Source of the DNA: Lamellibrachia satsuma
Lineage: Eukaryota; Annelida; Polychaeta; Sabellida; Siboglinidae
Direction: 5' to 3'
NCBI GenBank assembly: GCA_033239005.1
Contig: BSQZ01000015.1
Coordinates: 8,692,001-8,756,000 of the forward strand
DNA length: 64,000 nt
Part shown: positions 13,601-29,400 of the stretch, one piece after another
Position numbering within the stretch: position 1 is the first letter of the stretch
Layout: the number at the start of each line of letters is the position of its first letter
The notes under the pieces: generated by a model
What the model was told of the DNA's origin: nothing
Database searches by the model: none
The model's input: only the letters and a program-made list of their open reading frames with translations
Made by a program: the position numbers and the translations under genes

Positions 13601-16600
13601 GTTACTTTTCAAATTACACAATTTTTTGTGTCAGTAGCAACATGCTTGAAATTTTTTTTTAATAGTCACTGAAATGTGTTTTTTTCAGAATATTGCAGAA
13701 AGATTGCTAACTCTTTAACAAATATGTGGTTAGCAGGGATAGAATTTAGCCTAAAATTTGTCGGGGCCAGCCGGACCCCCACTTTCCAGACTCTAGGGGT
13801 CTGCCACCAAAACTGGGGCCCAAAGCCATAACATAAATTTGATTGATTTCTGTTAAATAACCATTTAAAATTATATCACTGATTGAATAACTAATAAAAT
13901 TAAAATTTATTTTGGCCAATCTCGTGGACGTGAACAACCAGGGATGAGAATAAAATTTTTTATGTTCAATTTCCCACTGAAAATTAGATGTGAATTCTGA
14001 AATCCTTGCAAAAGTATTACAAGTGAAATCTGTAACTAATAACTATGTAAGCCCAGAATATTAATCAAGCACAAAATGTCCCAGAATACAACTGAGAAAA
14101 CGATACCTTTGAGTTACAATAAATCATTGTCAGAACTTCACACAGAACTTCAGAAGCAGCTATGTATTTCGTTCAGCAATCAGTCACATTATCATAAGTT
14201 ATTATCAAAGGTTATTAATAAAGGTGTAGGAAGAATCATTGTTTGACTCTGGCAGAGGACTGGGTAGCTCTATGAATTCTAAATGCCAATCCCACGCAAA
14301 GGTACAATTTGATCATCGTAATGCAACTTTCTTGCCCTTGACCAATTCTTCCCGATACTCTTTCTTCCCATTTGTAGCATGCTCATCCAATGCTAAGGAA
14401 CCATCTGTGCAATTATTGTTATCTTTGCAGTGTTTTCCCTGGTTTCCTGGCACATCACATTTCACGATATAATCAGACAACTTTTAAATCACCTTATCTG
14501 TTTTTCCCGAATAAAACAATAAAATCAATGGAGATTCAGAAAATTGCTGTGTGCTCGGCTAGCCGCTCAAAATATATTGCGACCACTGTTTGGTTGCTCG
14601 GCCATCATTCAGCCAACAAAAATGCGTTTTGCATTGTATATATGTTGATTTCTTATTGTCAAGCAGCATTGGATGACCAAATTAACTGTTGACCAGTCAG
14701 CTCTCATGTCTTTAAGGGGCCAGCCTGACCCCAAGATTCGGAACTATTGGTGTCCGGCAGTGAATCGGACCAAGAGACCCCACTAAATCCGAACCCTGAT
14801 TAGCAATGTGATCATACTAACAAAATACTGCTAAATGAACAAATAACAAATTACCAGGAGGTATACTGTCGATGGACGAAGCCATGATCAACGACACTAC
14901 CATCTTCTTCCAATTTCCATGCCTAGTCGTCACTTCAGTATTGGATGATAATAGATTATTGACATCACCATTTTGTTACTACTGATGCAGCTGATGTTGA
15001 TATTTGACTCAAACTGATGGGAAACGACGCCAGATCATCTCAATCAAAACCATGAAAAGAAGCATCTGTGTCAGACACATTTGAATAATCTTGACTCACC
15101 AAAATAAAATGGTAAATGTAAACCACACACTCCTTTCAGCAAGATGGCGATCACACATATCACATGGAAGTTATTTGTAAGCTGTGACCTAGATGTTAAC
15201 ATGATTGGCAAATTTAAAATAGCATAGAACTGCTTTTCATGGTAGATCGAGTTTGGTGGGCAGTATTGGCAGGTCTATGTACAGGAGTGAGACTAATGGG
15301 CGGTATGAGCAGTAAATGTTTATACATAAACAAAGTTTAATCTATGAAGCTTCTTCAGATAGATCGTTAGATAACAGTGTTTCTCCTAAAAGAAATATAC
15401 CAGAGAAGTCAACAAGACAAGACAGAATGCATTGCAAGTGCTTGAAAATGACACCTGTATGGATTATGTAACTTGTTAAAGTTGTTATAAAATGCACACA
15501 TTTCCATTTTTTATCATGGTTACTCACCTACACAGATGTAGTCACAGAGGACTCCACAAATGCCACGGGCAAAGCTGACTTGAGCTGATAAAGTAGAACA
15601 TAGCACAGGTTCAATCAAATGTAACATACACAAATACATGTGATATAGCATTGGTAAGTACCATACTAGTGCAGAAACATACATAGAACATTCTGCATGA
15701 ATTTTAGCTGAATGCTGAAGGTGACCCTATTCACAATTTTAGCTGAATGCTAAAGGTGACCCTATTCACAATTTTAGCTGAATGCTAAAGGTGACCCTAT
15801 TCACAATTTTAGCTGAGTGCTAAAGGTGACCCTATTCACAATTTTAGCTGAATGCTAAAGGTGACCCTATTCACAATTTTAACTGAATGCTAAAAAAGAT
15901 AAGATATGTTTTATTACCAAGTAGCAAGTACAAGGAATTCGTAGTGTTGTGGTGTCAGCACAAACATACACGCATGCACCCAAACACACATGGAATTACA
16001 TATCACAATCGTAATATTAAAAACAATTAAAAACAAACGAGAGTAATATAATAGATTGCAAAGTTTTAAAAAATATAAATATATATAAATGAATAAAAAA
16101 TTTAATAAAAGATTAAAAAATAAAAACGCGACATTGCAACTACCTCACCGTTTAAAGGTGACCCTATTCACAATTTTAGCTGAATGCTAAAGGTGACCCT
16201 ATTCACAATTTTAGCTGAATGCTAAAGGTGACCCTATTCACAATTTTAGCTGAGTGCTAAAGGTGACCCTATTCACAATTTTAGCTGAATGCTAAAGGTG
16301 ACCCTATTCACAATTTTAGCTGAATGCTAAAGGTGACCCTATTCACAATTTTAGCTGAGTGCTAAAGGTGACCCTATTCACAATTTTAGCTGAATGCTAA
16401 AGGTGACCCTATTCACAATTTTAGCTGAATGCTAAAGGTGACCCTATTCAGCCATATAAATATGTATGTGTCACTACTCCTTGTGCATTCAAATTATTAA
16501 CACCAACATTGCATTCTAATCATTATTCAAGACAAATAAACCGTCTTCTATTCGTGAAACTGTTCATCAACTGAAGAAACTATTTTTTTATCATAACTAT

Positions 16601-19600
16601 TTATTTACTCAACATTTCAGCTATCGTCGGTAGCCTTCATCAGGAACGTCGCTAAGGAATTCATCTCAGTCAGGAAACCAAAATTACATTTCACAGTTAC
16701 CAATGTTTTGATCGGTAGTTTCAATGCATTGAGCTCAATGTGATAATGGTCAGATAGTGGGTTGGTTGGGACAGATGATTATAGGAGACACAAATGTGTC
16801 ATCATAACTGATTGTGATAATACGACTAGTTTGACTGGCATGGTAGGCATGAGTATAATGCTTCAATAGAAGTTTGTTTTCCAGTGTTGTTTTTCTTATA
16901 GCATGGTCAAAAACTAAAAACAAACTGTCTATGCTTTTTTTGGTATTACCAAAAGCAACTGTTATCTTAATATTCAAATTACAAGATATATATTATCTAC
17001 AAGGGAGATCATCTTCAATTCTCCAATTCAATCACAAACTCTGTGTCCCCACTTTTACTTTACATGCATTCACAAACACCCAGCCACATTCGGCTAAAAT
17101 TCTTTATAATAAATCCTAGTTACTAATTCCTACTTACGATCAATCTGTGTGACATCCCCAACAGCATACCAGAAAAGCATTGTAGAGTTGTCTGCATCAA
17201 ACATCTGTAACAGTTAGTATGTTATCAGTACATGCACAACTCTCAACATGGCACTGGTCATCATCACAGCGTTAACAGCATCGTCCATGGAATGATAAAC
17301 ACAGCTGTAATGCAGTTGTTCAGTAGTTCCAGTGGGGAACAGTAGATGATAAAGTGGGGAAGACACAAGAGATGCTTACCTAGGGTTACCTAGAGGTGTC
17401 TCAAGCAGAACAAGAGGCCACTAACACAGATAAACCAATATCAAATCATCCAAAAAACATCTCAGAAAAAGGTTATAGATGTGTATGTTTAACTGGAAGG
17501 AACATAGTAAAAAATAGAAAAAACGAATTAAACATTATGGTAGAAGATATTGACCCTCACATAATTGGTATAACTGAATCATGGGCCAACATAGATATAA
17601 CAGATGCTGAATTAGGACTGACAGGATACGTAATGTAAAGGAAAGATCGAATAGGAAGAAGGGTCGGGGGAGTTATTTTATACGTTAAAGAATCTATTCA
17701 GGCTTATGAAATAAAACTAGAAAGGGAAGCAGATTGCGATGAAGCTGTTTGGTGCAAAATTGTTTAAGGAAATTCAAAATTAACTATTGGATTAGTTTAC
17801 CGAAGTCCAAACATAAACGAAGAGGACAACACAAAAATAAAAAACGCTATAAAGGAAGTTAGTAAAGGGGAATGTATCATAATGGGAGATTTTAACCATG
17901 GACACATACAATGGAATTCTCTAGAGAGCACAGGGATTGAGGACCAACAATTTCTATTTTTAATCCAGGATAGCTTTCTTACTCAGCACGTACTAGAACC
18001 AATCAGGGGAGAAAATGTATTAGATATAGTTTTGTCATCACAAAAAGAATTAGTGGACAATGTAAAAATATTTGAACCATTGGGTAACAGTGACCATAAT
18101 CAAGTACATTTTGACATCAATGTAAAATCAGAAAGTAAAAATAAGAAAACGTATAAGAGAAACTTCCGCAAAGGTAACTACAAAGATATGAGAAAATACT
18201 TAGCAAAGCTAGATTGGAATAACATGCTGATGAATAAGACCACAATTGAATGTTGGAATATTCTAAAATATGAAATTGAGAGTATCATCGATAAATTTGT
18301 TCCCTTCTAAAAACAAGGAAAACGGTGTAGAAAGAAACACTTGTCAAAAGAGGCTATTAGAAAAATAATGCTAAAACAAACTATGTGGAGGGTTTATAGG
18401 CATACCAGAAAGGAAGAAGACTATGCAAATTACAAAGAGGCACTTAATGCAGCTACAACTGAAATCCGACAATCTAAAAGAAGCTATGAGCAAAAACTAG
18501 CATGTAACATAAAAATTTACAGCAAGAGTTTTTATGCAATCAACAACACAACACAGATATATAGACATGAAAAGGCCAAACGAATAACGTTTATTTTGGG
18601 ATTAAGGGTAAGCCCACTTTCAAAGAAATGTAAAACAAAGAAATGTGGGCTCCACAACCCAATGCCAGGCTGACTACGCCCCATGCGAGCCTCCTGGACG
18701 TCGGGTTCAATAGAGCCCACATTTCACCACAAAGCAGTAGCAGTATTCCTAGAACAAATAAAAGAAACAATGGCATTACTATTGTCATGGAACACCCTTA
18801 AACCAAATAGCATAATGCCCTACATGCTATCATGCAGTCTATGAATACAACTACCTGCTTAAAAACACACTAGCTCTAACTGGAATAACTACAAAGGTGG
18901 GGCCAATTTGCCACCGGTCACCGACACATGTGACCACCCCAGACAGTGCTGGAAATGTAATATCACAGGGGTTTTTAATGGTGGAAGACCTAAATGGTTA
19001 CTTCAGTTCAGTGTTTACCAAAGAAGATATTAGTTCATTACCAGTTGCTGATGCTAAATTTCAGGGGGCTAAATCTGACTATTTAGGTCCGTTAGTTGTA
19101 ACTCCAGAATTGGTAGCTAAGAAAATAAAGGCAATGAAGGATAACAAATCACCAGGAGTGGATGGGATTCCTCCAAAATTACTAATGGAAACAGTAGAAC
19201 AAATCAGTATACCACTTGCAAGAGTATTCAACTTGTCATTAAAAGAGGGAGTTGTTCCGTTTGAATGGAAAGAAGCAAACATCATACCATTATTTAAAAA
19301 GGGTTCGAGAAATAAGTCAGAGAATTACAGACCAGTGAGTTTAACGTCAGTGATTTGTAAATTATTAGAAAGGTTAATTAAACACCATATGGTGGACTTC
19401 CTCGTTAAGCATAAATTATTAAATTCATCTCAACATGGATTCCTTAAAGCGAGGTCATGCTTAACAAATATGTTATGTTTTTTGGAAGAAATCACTAAGT
19501 GGATAGACGTGGGATCGTCAGTAGATATTATCTACTTAGATTTTCAGAAAGCTTTTGACAAAGTGCCACATCAAAGATTACTACTTAAATTAAAAGCCCA

Positions 19601-22600
19601 TGGTATCGGGGATAGCATAACTGACTGGATAGAACAATAGCTGACTGACAGAAGACAACGAGTTGTAGTAGATGGAGAAGTTTCAAATTGGAAATCGGTT
19701 TTGAGTCGGGTACTTCAAGGATCAGTATTAGGACCTATATTATTCTTAATTTATATCAATGACTTGGATGACAGTATAACAAGTAACGTACTGAAATTTG
19801 CGGATGACACAAAACTGTTTAGAAAGGTTAATACTGATGGTGATAAACAACATTTACAAAACGATCTAGACAGATTAGTGAAATGGTCTGAGAAATGGCA
19901 GATGCTGTTCAATTTTGGGAAATGTAAATGCCTACATACAGGACATGGGAACTTGAATGTAAACTATAAAATGGGAGATACTGTTCTGGGTACTACTGTA
20001 AAAGAAAATGACTTAGGAGTTACAATAAGCGCTGATATGAAAGTTTCAGAGCAGTGTGGTATTGCAGCTTCAAAGGGGAATCAAATTCTTGGATTGATTA
20101 GAAGAAACATAACATACAAGAGAAAAAAGTTAATTATACCTCTTTATAAAGCAATAGTTAGACCTCATTTAGAATACTGTATACAAGCATGGAGACCATA
20201 TCGTAAGAAGGATGGATATAGATACACTTGAACGCATACAAAGGAGAGCAACTAAAATGATTCCACAACTTAGAGACCTTAGTTATGAAGAACGCCTGAA
20301 AGAATGTGGTTTAACAACTCTAGAGACAAGGAGGTTAAGAGGAGATCAGATTGAAGTTTTTAAGATATTGAATGGGTATGAAAATATTGATAGAAATATG
20401 TTTTTCTCACTCAAGAAGGATAGCAGAACTAGAGGACATGAGGTAAAATTAGTAAAGCCTTTGGCTTGGATCGCAAATCTTGTTAAATCTTGTTAAATAT
20501 ATCTGTTCACTATTTTATAGTTTTTATATTGAATATATCTGTTCGCTATTTTAGTGTAGGCTATAGAACACAGTGAGAACAGGCACAGCCACAAATAATA
20601 TATTGCTTAATATGTTTGCCTTACTATGAAAAACACTGATATTTGTGCTTGTACTAAATTTTATAATATTAGTTATATATGTCAATGGGCCAAATGCGAT
20701 TGTGTGGCAGATTAATTTTATTTATTTGTCATTTCTATGACTTAGCAGTCTTTTTAGCAGCCACTGACTTTTCTGTACAGGTCTGTGATATTACAGAGAC
20801 TCTTAACAGTTGTACCCTAGCTTCTACTGTACTATATTAGTCCTCTACTATATTAGTGCATACAAAGCCACTTCCAAACAGACATACAGACATACAGACA
20901 TACATATTCTTTATTTGACCCATTCAACTATATAATGCCTTTGATGGTCAGCTAAACATAAAATACAATGTAGTTTACAACAATACATGTCAAGCGTACA
21001 ACAAAGATGAGGATTCTTACGTTGCATATAAGTTATACTAGCTGTAATTGTCCATAGGGTGTCATTTTACTTTAGCATGGTTTTTTAGGTGCAAAGTGAA
21101 GGAACTGCAAAGTAATGACACGTCAAAAAAATGTTCGACCCTCACTGTGAGACTACAATGTGAATTCTACAAGAGCTACAAAGCATGAAGAACATCACAG
21201 AACCACTCGAACCCGTGGATGTTGTGCCATTGCAGTACTATACTCGTACATGTATATTGTTGAATATCTTGTGACATGTCAAGTAGCAGTTCTTGATGGA
21301 AAGCCTCGAGTGCCCCTATGATGCTACCCACTGCTGACAAGCCTCTTGTGAAGGGACACAACTTCTTTGCATCCGGGCATATTGGAGAAGTTCTCTTGAA
21401 CCGTGCTACTGATGGCACTGTGCATGTCAGGTTTGGTGTGCTTGCTTCAATGTGTGATACATGATACGATGTGAAGTGTGTCATCGATGGAAAATCAACA
21501 GGTATGGTTTGGGGTCATCAACGACAGCACTTTGTGAGTTTGCTTCAGCAATCTCTCCATTACATTCCATTGGTTCACTGCAGACTGGCATGTATTCCTG
21601 AAAAAGACAGTGCATTGTGAAATATATAATAAATCTACAGTTATACGTATATAAAACATGCCCTCTTGGTCTTTAACAACCTGCATTTGGGCCTGACAAT
21701 GGGGCATAATTGGGCCAGTTGGAAGTCTTAGACAGATTTATATAGCTGTATCAATGTATGGATCCAGTATAAGTGCACCAGAACAATTGTTTATGTAATT
21801 ATAGGTTAAGAAAGAAACCCAACCATTTAACAAGTATTTAGCTTTATTAATTTTAGTATTTAAAAATTATGTATTTACATTATATGCTTAAAATATAGGC
21901 CTATCAACAAATCACAACACACTCAACATCATGTGATGTGTTGGTATCATAATAAGTCAAGTTGATATTTAAATTTAATCATGAAACAACCAAATGAATG
22001 GATTTGGTTTCTTTTGATTTATTTTCATCTACAGATGGATTTAAATACTTACTTTGGAACAATCTGACATAGCCGTGGGCGATGAGTTCCGTGTAGTTCG
22101 CCTGCGGAGTCACCGTAGAGCTGGGGACAACGCCAGAACATCTAACGTCAGAAGAGATGGCTTTTTCGACTATGAACTATTCAGATGATCACCCTGACAT
22201 TTTGATGAACACTCTTTAGCCACTTTTTCGTTGTACTTGATCAAACTCAGCCATTCTGGTGTCCACGGAAATGTAGTAGGGGTGTTTTCATCGTATGTCC
22301 TTCGGCCGCCACGAAAATGAAGTCCACATACCAATGTTCTGTTAGAGTTAACGCGAATATTGTCGTTTCTAATGAGCACAATCCACCATTTCCTAAGTTG
22401 CTCATCTCGTGACAACACATGCCAACTTTAGGGCTTCTGTTGTTTACTAGTAGCATGACAGTGCGGCACACAGCAGTTGCCAGTTAGTTTTCGGCATAAT
22501 AATCAGATTAATAGCAACGTCAATGAAATAATAGCATCTTTGTCTTTGCTTACCGCAAAACCGGTGGGATCATTGCTTATCCGACCCCTGATAAGGCCCA

Positions 22601-25600
22601 CAGTGCACCACGCTGTTTTGATTGTGGCGTCATCATGCTTCAGAGCAATTGTGGTATGCCACTTTACACAATACACCTGTACTACCTTTCCAAAGAAAAC
22701 CATTACAATTTCAATAACACACATTGTGATGTCCCTCACTCACTTTGGTTATAGGCCTATATTGCTTTCTTCTCATTCAGCTGCTTTCCAGACATTTCTC
22801 AAATATTGATATACTCTGCTAGGCATACTATTATCTGGAATTTCATGGGACATTAATTTTGTACCAGTAAGCAAATGCAAACCAACCATGTCAGTTAATT
22901 GATAATAGATTTAATTTAAGTACTAGCTATTTTGAATATGAAATTACAAATGCTGTTCAAATAAATTAACAATCAATCAAACATAAACAAAACAGTCTGT
23001 GGAGTGCTTTCTGAAGCCCACAGTCCAACACAAAATATTGCATTGCATTACCAGACTCACAGACACATGAATGCAACAGAAGCAGAAATGGTACAATATG
23101 TATTTCAAGTGAAGCTAGATGAGTGAAGGAGCTGCAATAAGGAAATCCTCTGAGGAAGGTGTCACTGCTTTGTTTTGGCTGATAAAACATGTCATGGCAT
23201 ACAGTAATTCCAGCTCAATCATGGATATGATAAGGCATCCTGACTTGGAGAGATTTGAACACTTCCAATTGGTGAACATATGCAATTGAGTTTACACGTC
23301 TCAGTTAATCAGGAATAACTTTCTTAAAGAAGCAAGGAGAGCCAATGCCTATGATCTAATGGTTAACAATGTAATCGATGTTTGAGTGAAGGAGCAGAAA
23401 ATGTAGTTGCTACAGTACTACAGCATTGCTAGTGGGATGGTTGAGGTCAAGTTCTTCTGCAGTCTGAAATCCACGACAGATGCCAAATTCTACCATATTC
23501 CGCAATTTATACGCATTGACAACTGTGACATATTGCTGACTCAGCATTTTCACTCTACATTGTAGTAGCTTGCTGAGCTTTTGAGTCCACTGGATGCATG
23601 TGATCAACAAAGTTATAACTTTCAGAAGGCTTTAAAATGCTAATTGATGACAGGCAGGGAATCTCTTTAACAATGGTGCATATCTGTCACTTTGCTGACT
23701 CACTACTTATTTTGCCACCTGCCACTCTGTGCCACTTTCTACATATCGAAAATGGTTTTGGCTGCCATTTGTTTAGCTTATTGAATAGAGTGAGGCCAAG
23801 CCGCAAAGGCTTCTCTTCAAAAGGCTGCATCTTTTCCAGTCAAAAACCCCTAGTTAATTAGTTAACCTTAAGCAAACAGTCTGCACTAGAATAGTCTGGT
23901 GCTAATTTGTAGTCTGGCTAACCTACAAAAGGAACATAAAACTCTTGGCATTTTTTTTGCTGTTTTACATCAAACCAAATTATAATTATATTGCATAGCA
24001 TTATATATAAGTTTAAGATCAGCTGCCCCTGTTAAAACAAGTACCCAAAGCGAGTTGAATAAAACAATTTAAAGGGTTCCAAAAATTTATTTTAATCAAA
24101 TAAAAAAAATTTAAATCATCATTTTTTCCAGTCCTTGCCACTTCCCACCAATTTTTGAAGCCAACCTCCCACCAATGTTTAAGACCAACCTCCCACATCC
24201 TGCCACACCCCTGGTAACTGTACACAACTGGCCTGTCTATGCAATTTTTCAGGCAATAAATTGGACAGGTCATGGGCACTGTAAGACGTCCATGAATAAA
24301 ATCTTAAAAACTTAATCTCAAAGTGTCAATATAGACCATTGTACTTAGCAACTTTTGAAAACATGATTTATCTAAGTAAACCAAACTTGTAATACTGAGG
24401 AACAGATAACTTATAACACACTAATCACTATACATGATCATTGATTTAAGTATTTAACCACTTTGTCACATAATTAAAACTTATTTTACCCTGTAATTTA
24501 ATGTTGTTACATCTTAAAATGTAATAAAAAGCTCATTTTGCATTCAGTGGTCTAAAGCATGCTGTGCTGTCCAAAGCATGTTATGTAGCCCTTGCTATTA
24601 CTGGGATTCAAGGTCCTTGCTGTTACTGGGTTCAAGGTCCCTGCTATACTGCTGAACAAAAACCAATTTTCAGGATACCAATATTATATGCAAGTATTAA
24701 GACTAGTAAACTTGACAGAAGTAAGAAAATGTCTATATTATGAATCAAAAATATAATTGATAATTATGAATGTGTCTGTTAAGCAAGAGTTAGTTTGTAC
24801 TTACCTGTATACCTTTCTGTGAGGTCATCACAAGGATAGTTCGTGCTGCCATCTCAACCAGTTTTGCCTGGAAGTTAGCATAAAAATTTATGCATCCATT
24901 AGTATTCATTATATAAAAAACTATTCAGGAAAACATGAAAGTACATAGCAATATTTTGACTATCACCCCATGCTGGATGCATGTTCGGAGCCCCTGCAAT
25001 ATCCAGTTCCCATCTCTATGGTGGATAGAGGAAGGGGGGATCCACGTAAATCATGGGGGTCATCACTGATCGGGGCGATAACAACTTATACACGCAGCCA
25101 ATTCGACTTATGCCCACAACACCTTCTATCCCAGTCAGACACCAACCAAGACCAATAGATATCTCTCCGCCATGCATTAAAAACTTCAGCAACTCGTGGA
25201 CAAGGTTTTGTAAGGTGTGACTGTTGCAGTCTTCTAAAAAAATGTACTAACAACAGGTGCAAGTGCTACAAAGCAAAACGAATGTGTAACAGCCGGTGTC
25301 ACAACAGTCTGAGCTGCCCTAATAAGTGAGAACGAACTATATGACATGCTAATTACTAATCATCAAGTTATTAGTGAAGTAAATTCTCCTTTTAAGACCA
25401 GACATGATTTGATTTGTCGTCTTTTATAAATATCCTCTGGGTAATGTGTATGATTTCTCTCAGTGGCAAGTATACCTACTAGTACGCTTCACATGTCTTT
25501 CATGATAACTAGTGAGTATAATAATTATTTAGTAATATTTGTTGAATACAATATTAGCTTTTACCAATACTGTGATGTAAAATATTATGAATTTAACATT

Positions 25601-26356
25601 CTTGGCTTAAAAACAACTACTCCGGGTTATATGCTCTCATCCATATCCATACATATAATTATGAGAATATGGCATGTTGTTTAATTTGTTTGACATACAT
25701 TGTGGAAATGTAACACACTGATATAATTTCCAATGATACAGTAGACTATTGCAAGTTGTAGAATCATAATAAAGTTATATGTTGTTCAATAAGACAGTGT
25801 TGTTATGTCTTAAGTATGCATGTAACATTTCCAACAGTTAATTTAAGATACACAATAGAAGACAAATTGTAATTGATACTTCACTGTGTTTGCTCTGGGT
25901 ATAATGACACAAACCGCACTTAGGGAGACTGGGGTATTGCACCTCATAATAAAACATTAATTTGATAAAACATTAATTTGATAAGTGGTTTCGATCACAT
26001 GGGGTAATTTCAATTCCTGGTGTTCTACATGATCCAATGTGTTCTACACGATCCAACCCGAACAATAATTTTAAATAATAATTTCATTACAATATAAAAA
26101 ATATTTTTTAGTGTAATAAATTGATAGCTGCTAGGTGGCAATTTCTGAAAATATCCGGCTAGGTAGATAAAAAAACAGCAAGTTTGTCCACATCACTTAT
26201 CATTAACCAAGGGAAGCACTGTTTCAGTCATTACGTGAAATGACTGCACCTCTTTTTCAGTCATTTCACGAAATGCCTGAGTGAAACAGTCATTTCGCGT
26301 AATGCCTAAACATGTCAATCATTACGTGAAATGACTGATTACGCAGATCGACTGTA

Positions 26357-26412
<56 letters not shown>

Positions 26413-29400
26413 CATGTCATGGACATGGGTATACAATTATTTTAATTGTCATAATCCCCTACCTTTATATCAAATGATAAGTGATACCTGAGTCTTATTT
26501 GAGGAGTTGCTTGGCCCACTCCTAATTTTTTATGATCAGAATACTGACTCTCATCTATGAGACTATGTCTATTCCTTGGGTGTACTTTTACAACATTATT
26601 AATTCCCCCCCCAAACAACCTTCCCAGACACTAGTCTAGTTTCCGTGACCATCCTGTTTTCTTCAATGTAATTCAAATATTTACAACAAACATCACTATT
26701 GTAGATATTAGTGATGGATCTTTATCTGGAAAATGTGTATATTATTTTTTTTTAATAAGAAAAGCAGTATGTTATAACTTTCCAGTTGTTAATCTTCATT
26801 ATTAATTTAAATTTTAAATGTAGCATCAACTTGAAAACTTAAAATTTCCTTTATCCATCTATCTTTAATAGCTCATGATAGTGACTAACATGTGCATTGT
26901 CTAATGCCTATAAATGAAGCTTGATTTAGAACTACCCAGTCTTTCCTGTCTCGTGACATCTTGTTCTTTTCACTTTGTCTTCACAATTATTAATATCAAT
27001 TATGTTTTACAGATGTCTGCCGAAATGATAAAAGAACATGTGGACAACTTGTCAGAGCTGCTGCTTCAAACATGGACTGTTCATCATCAGAGTATCTTCA
27101 CAGCCATCTGCCAGTTGTCAAGACCATCAAACAATCTATGGATCAGTTCAGTTGGCCAGCATAGCACAGTTCATCTTGTTGGATCTCGATCTGTTCATTA
27201 CCGCAAGGACGGGGAGCTGGGCAAATCTTGCAGAGCATGTCAACTCACTGCAGCATGTTGCCTCCGACAGAACACCAATGACAAACAACATGGAGGACCA
27301 CATGAGAAGAATCTCTTGCATACAGGATGCAAGGCAGCTCTTGGAGCACTCACACGGATTTAGGGATTCCCTGAAGGCTTCCGTTCAGCCCGTTCTGAAC
27401 CTCTTGCAGGAGCAATTCAGTCGTCTGAAACTAAAGGGGCAGCCAATAGAAGTGGTCATGGTAGCAGATGAGGATGTGACTGACTTCTTTCAGAGACTCC
27501 GTAGCATTGATGAGGCCACTGAACAGAACAAGGTCACCCAGAAAGACATGAAAAGGTGTGAACGACTGGCTGATTTCATGACCAGTCACTGCCATCAGCG
27601 CCAGTACATCATGTTTCAGGTGAAGAAATGCGCACTTGATGAGATCAGTGACTGCTGGTACTGTGTGTTCAACCCTACACAGCTTCCAGAAGAAACATAA
27701 AGGGATCTGCATTTCGTTCCTGACCCGATGCAAGAACACAAGTAAGGGTCGTTTCAAGCATTTTATGTGTATGGTTAGCTATGGCATGCTAGATCGTCCT
27801 ACTCAGCTGCATTGGAAAAACATATTGTCGAGCACAGGAAGGAGGACAATACCCACACTTGTGGCAGTACACTGTTTGTCTCTGACAATTGGTATGTGGA
27901 CACACTAGTTGTCAGAGAGAGCTTGAGGTGGCATATTATGCCGGGAAGGTCTGCCACTTTGCAGAAGTGTGCTTTTACTGTGGAAGTGATAATCACATAT
28001 AGACAGATGATGACATCCAGAGCCTAAGGCGCAAGTTCAGCATTGTGCGTCCAATTTGTGTTGTTTGTAAAGTTGATGGCAAGGAGCCAACAGTGAGCGG
28101 TGAAAAAAATGTGGGCTTTAAAAAGAAATGTTGCATTGTCCTAACACATCTGTATCCTGAATGCTAATTAATAGCTGTTCTGATTGGTTACAGACAGGTG
28201 GCCATCCAAGCATATATATACTCTTGCGCCATCAAAATTGTCGTGTTATTGCAATGGAGGCATTTATTATGGCTATGTTCATCTGTTGTAAGCAGTATTG
28301 GTTGTGAATCATGATACATTATTTTTGTAATCAAAAGTTTTGAAGAAGGGTTGTCTGTTCCTTTAATTAGTTGAATCTTGTAAGTATTAGTGATTGGTAG
28401 TAGTGAGTGCTTTTCTTTGACATACAATAAACTTGGTATAAGTGTCTTAACAGCTGTTTTGATTGGTTGAAGACTGGTGGCCAATTCAAGCATATAATTA
28501 CTCTTGTGCCACTGAAATTTGTCTTGTTATTGCAATGGAGGCACTCAATATGGCTATGCTTTAACATGTCTTTATGTTGTAAGCAGCACTGGTTGTAAAT
28601 CATGATACATTATTTGTTTTATTAAAATGTCATAAATCTTAAAAGCAATTTTATTTCTTTGCTTTTGTATCAGCAGACTGCTGCAGTATTCATATGTAGC
28701 AGTGTAAATCAATGTCATGTGGCTATGGCATGATGATTAGATGTGCATCACTCTATCCTATTATAGTTGACAAATGTACACAGTACACACGTTTCTCATG
28801 CAGTGAATTTTATTTTATTCCCCCCTCCTCCCTAACAAAAATGTCCCCAAATGCTCCCGCAAACATTATTTTGAAAACCTGTTGATCATTTCCCATACTG
28901 GCATGAATGAATGCATACAAATGCTGATGTAATTTATAGTAGAAATATGCTAATTAAAAAATGTTTGACTGCTGATTGGCTGGCAGTGCTTGGAAGAGTT
29001 CAGTAGGGATTGGAAACAATGGCTGTTGTCAATATTGTCACGGGAAAATTGGACTTATGAAATTTTGTATGGGAAGGCACAGGAGCATAATTATTGACTG
29101 ACACATCGTAATAGCGTAATGCAGGGCCAAATATTGTAATGACTATGCCCAAATCGTAATGGTTGGCATCTCTGCAACTATGCTTTAAAGTAATATAAGA
29201 TGGTTGTCACGCCCAGTAGCAAGGTGTAGTGGTTGTTGTTACACCATGTATCAAGGTGTGGTGGCTGTTGCTACACCATGTAAGAAGGTGTGGTGATTGT
29301 GTGGTTGTTGTTACACCATGCATCAAGGTGTGGTGGTTGTTGTTACACCATGCATCAAGGTGTGGTGGTTGTTGTTACACCATGTAGCAAGGTGTGCTGG

